In this document: positions 6,380 through 7,692 of the stretch, in pieces
How the letters are laid out: each line of letters starts with the position of its first letter
Numbering within the stretch: position 1 is the stretch's first letter
Source of the DNA: Acidobacteriota bacterium
GTDB taxonomy: Bacteria > Acidobacteriota > HRBIN11
Reading direction: 5' to 3'
Assembly: GCA_025061865.1 (NCBI GenBank)
Contig: JANXAA010000095.1
Coordinates: 1-7,692 of the forward strand
DNA length: 7,692 nucleotides
Notes under the pieces: generated by a model
Seen by the model: the letters and a program-made list of their open reading frames with translations, nothing else
Told to the model about the DNA's origin: nothing
The model's database searches: none
Program-made: the position numbers and the translations under genes

Positions 6380-6406
6380 GTCCGGCCCATCTGTACGGGC
6401 ACGGAC
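6380..6406 (+). promoter_or_regulatory. Strong hairpin between the two DUF35 genes
   Basis: GTCCGGCCC (6380-6388) pairs with GGGC (6397-6400) and CGGAC (6402-6406), giving nine GC-rich pairs with a single bulged A at 6401 and an 8-base loop. It ends 12 bases before the GGAGG (6419-6423) of the downstream gene. No T run follows. It could act as an mRNA stability or processing element that sets the ratio of the two DUF35 proteins. Confidence 0.45.
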
Positions 6407-6429
6407 TGAACAGTACTTGGAGGTTGACG

Positions 6430-6906
6430 ATGCCCCTTAAGGAGCGCATTCCTCACCTGCACGAGGTCCGGAGCTGGCGGGGGAGTATCCAATTAGAAGG
6501 CGTTTATACGGTCGGAGTCGCTGGCGAACGGTGGCTTCAGGGACTCCAGGAGGGCCGAATTTACGGGACCCGCTGCCTCCGTTGCCGATATACCTATGTC
6601 CCGGCCCGCCTCTTTTGTGAACGTTGCCTAGGCCACTTGGGAGAGGACGCCTGGATCGAGGTCGGACCCCAGGGGACCCTGATGGCTTGGACGCAGGTCC
6701 ACGTGGCTCCCGATGGGCAACGTCTGTCCCATCCCCGGTGTATCGGTCTCGTCCGCTTAGACAGGGCCGATGCTCTGATGGTCCACGAATTACAGGCAGA
6801 GGACCGCCCCCTCCAGGTCGGCCTTCGCGTGGAAGCCGTCTTCCGGTCGCCGGCCGAGCGGGTCGGGAGCCTCCGGGACGTGGCCTACTTTCGACCTCTC
6901 CCTTAG
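6430..6906 (+). CDS. DUF35 zinc-ribbon/OB-fold protein (second copy)
   Basis: This is a second DUF35 protein of 158 residues, paralogous to the one just upstream. A helix (ERWLQGLQEGRIYG, 33-46) is followed by a zinc ribbon with Cys49, Cys52, Cys63 and Cys66 (CLRC-x10-CERC), then an OB-fold (about 75-156) ending in LRDVAYFRPLP. The frame is open further upstream to an ATG at 6253, but that would overlap the previous gene by 110 bp. The ATG at 6430 has GGAGG 6 nt upstream (6419-6423) and gives a normal DUF35 length, so it is chosen. Its role should parallel the first copy: a small partner of a thiolase-fold protein. Two DUF35 genes beside two thiolase-like genes suggest either two separate pairs or one four-subunit complex. 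It is the last plus-strand gene, and the next gene converges on it 45 bp away. Confidence 0.87.
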   Translation: MPLKERIPHLHEVRSWRGSIQLEGVYTVGVAGERWLQGLQEGRIYGTRCLRCRYTYVPARLFCERCLGHLGEDAWIEVGPQGTLMAWTQVHVAPDGQRLSHPRCIGLVRLDRADALMVHELQAEDRPLQVGLRVEAVFRSPAERVGSLRDVAYFRPLP

Positions 6907-6908
6907 GA

Positions 6909-6940
6909 GCGCAGGCCGCCCTGGCCTGTCAGGACTGCGC
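6909..6940. terminator. Hairpin in the convergent spacer, possible terminator
   Basis: CAGGCC (6912-6917) and GGCCTG (6923-6928) form a perfect 6-bp stem around GCCCT. An alternative pairing uses GCGCAG (6909-6914) with CTGCGC (6935-6940). It fills the 45-bp gap between two converging genes, where a shared terminator is expected. There is no T run on either strand, so intrinsic termination is uncertain. Confidence 0.3.
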
Positions 6941-6951
6941 GACATCCCCCC

Positions 6952-7692
6952 TCATCCTGCGTAGAGAGCCAAGTCTTGTTCTGTCAAGCCGACAAAATCC
7001 CGGTAAGCCAGGAGTTGCATCGTGTAAAACACGGCCATCGCCAGGGGCATCAGGATGAAGTAGCCCACGCATAAAAGGAGCGAACCGATCGAACCGGCCG
7101 CCCCGATAAGCAGAAAACCCGCCAGGGTCAAGAGCAGAAATTGCAGAAACTGAGGTCGCACCATTCCCATGCTGGTCCGGATGGCGTCCATGGCCCGCAT
7201 GCCCCGGAACATGACTAGAGGCATCGCAAAGACAAGCAACGTCTGGGCGATAACCGGATAGACGAGCAAAAACAAAACGCTCAGGCACCAGAGAAAGCAG
7301 GCCCCGATGCTCAAGAGCGTCGCCAAGGCACCCGTCGGCTCCAAGGCCCCCAACATGGGCAAGATATTCGTCAATATCAGCAGACCCAAAACGAGGGCCG
7401 GGACTAGGGCCACGGCCAGGAACAGGATCGTGGAATCCCCGAAGCGTCGAAAGCCCTTGAAAATGTCACCGACTTGGGCGGGTTGACCGAGGAGTCGCTT
7501 GGCCAGATACACGTACAGGCCCCCGGTCAGCGGGCCACCGACAATCAGGGCCGGAATTAAGCACAGACCGGCGACCATCATCACCAAGACGTACACGACT
7601 CCGGCCAGGACATACTCCAGCCACGCGGGCTGGATGGATTTCCAGGCTTCGTTGAACCAGTCCCCGATTCGTACCTGGGGTACCCGTTCCAT
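6952..7692 (-). CDS. Polytopic integral membrane protein of unknown function
   Basis: This minus-strand gene encodes at least 246 residues. An ATG coincides with the right window edge, so the true start could be this codon or lie further out; no ribosome-binding site can be seen. The opening VRIGDWFNEAWKSIQPAW is an amphipathic lead-in followed by long hydrophobic segments at about 24-50, 88-112, 122-150, 150-165, 180-205 and 207-230, so about six membrane helices are likely. A hydrophilic stretch GQPAQVGDIFKGFRRFGD lies between the early segments. This pattern (a GPL.GGLY turn, then a D.FKGF loop, then a second hydrophobic half) recalls uncharacterised bacterial membrane proteins of the DUF975/DUF4013 kind, but I cannot assign a family. 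It ends 45 bp from the convergent DUF35 gene, and nothing links it functionally to that cluster. Confidence 0.75.
   Translation of the reverse strand: MERVPQVRIGDWFNEAWKSIQPAWLEYVLAGVVYVLVMMVAGLCLIPALIVGGPLTGGLYVYLAKRLLGQPAQVGDIFKGFRRFGDSTILFLAVALVPALVLGLLILTNILPMLGALEPTGALATLLSIGACFLWCLSVLFLLVYPVIAQTLLVFAMPLVMFRGMRAMDAIRTSMGMVRPQFLQFLLLTLAGFLLIGAAGSIGSLLLCVGYFILMPLAMAVFYTMQLLAYRDFVGLTEQDLALYAG

Noticed and set aside
6253..6429. N-terminal extension of the second DUF35 protein
   Set aside because: It overlaps the first DUF35 gene by 110 bp and crosses the hairpin at 6380-6406; the ATG at 6430 has a strong ribosome-binding site and gives normal family length.
1..7692. CRISPR arrays, tRNA or rRNA genes, insertion sequences
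   Set aside because: No regularly spaced repeats, no cloverleaf-like or rRNA-like segments, and no transposase motifs were seen on either strand.

Overview
The window is GC-rich DNA (above 60% G+C by eye) with purine-rich Shine-Dalgarno sequences (GGAGG-type) 5-9 nt before the ATG of every gene whose start is visible, and one good sigma70-type promoter. This points to a bacterium. The gene content (an EF-G-2-type translation factor like that of Thermus, and thiolase-fold/DUF35 pairs common in archaea, Chloroflexi, actinobacteria and some proteobacteria) would suit a deep-branching, possibly thermophilic, bacterium. That is inference; no marker here fixes the phylum.

Layout. (1) 1-550: 3' part of an ABC-2 type transporter permease whose 5' end lies outside the window. 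(2) 551-891: a gene-free spacer with a terminator-like structure, short repeats and a promoter. (3) 892-2988: a complete 698-residue elongation factor G of the EF-G-2 type, with Tyr instead of His after the DTPG motif. (4) 2989-3246: a spacer with a short inverted repeat and two perfect hairpins, the second overlapping a Shine-Dalgarno sequence. (5) 3247-6906: four same-strand genes, two paralogous thiolase-fold proteins of exactly 388 residues each, followed by two paralogous DUF35 zinc-ribbon/OB-fold proteins. (6) 6952-7692, minus strand: a polytopic membrane protein converging on the cluster.

The four-gene cluster is the most interesting part. Thiolase-fold proteins with small DUF35 partners are known from several systems: the archaeal acetoacetyl-CoA thiolase/HMG-CoA synthase complex, BbsAB of anaerobic toluene degradation, and the steroid side-chain aldolase Ltp2 with its DUF35 partner. 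Here both the thiolase-like gene and the DUF35 gene are doubled. Both thiolase-like proteins lack the nucleophilic cysteine (Ala86 and Gly86 in its place), and they differ from each other at the other active-site positions (Asp284/His334 in one, Tyr286/Asn336 in the other). I infer a hetero-oligomeric acyl-CoA-binding complex that does not perform normal Claisen chemistry, perhaps a retro-aldolase or another acyl-CoA enzyme with one divergent or non-catalytic subunit. The substrate cannot be read from the sequence.
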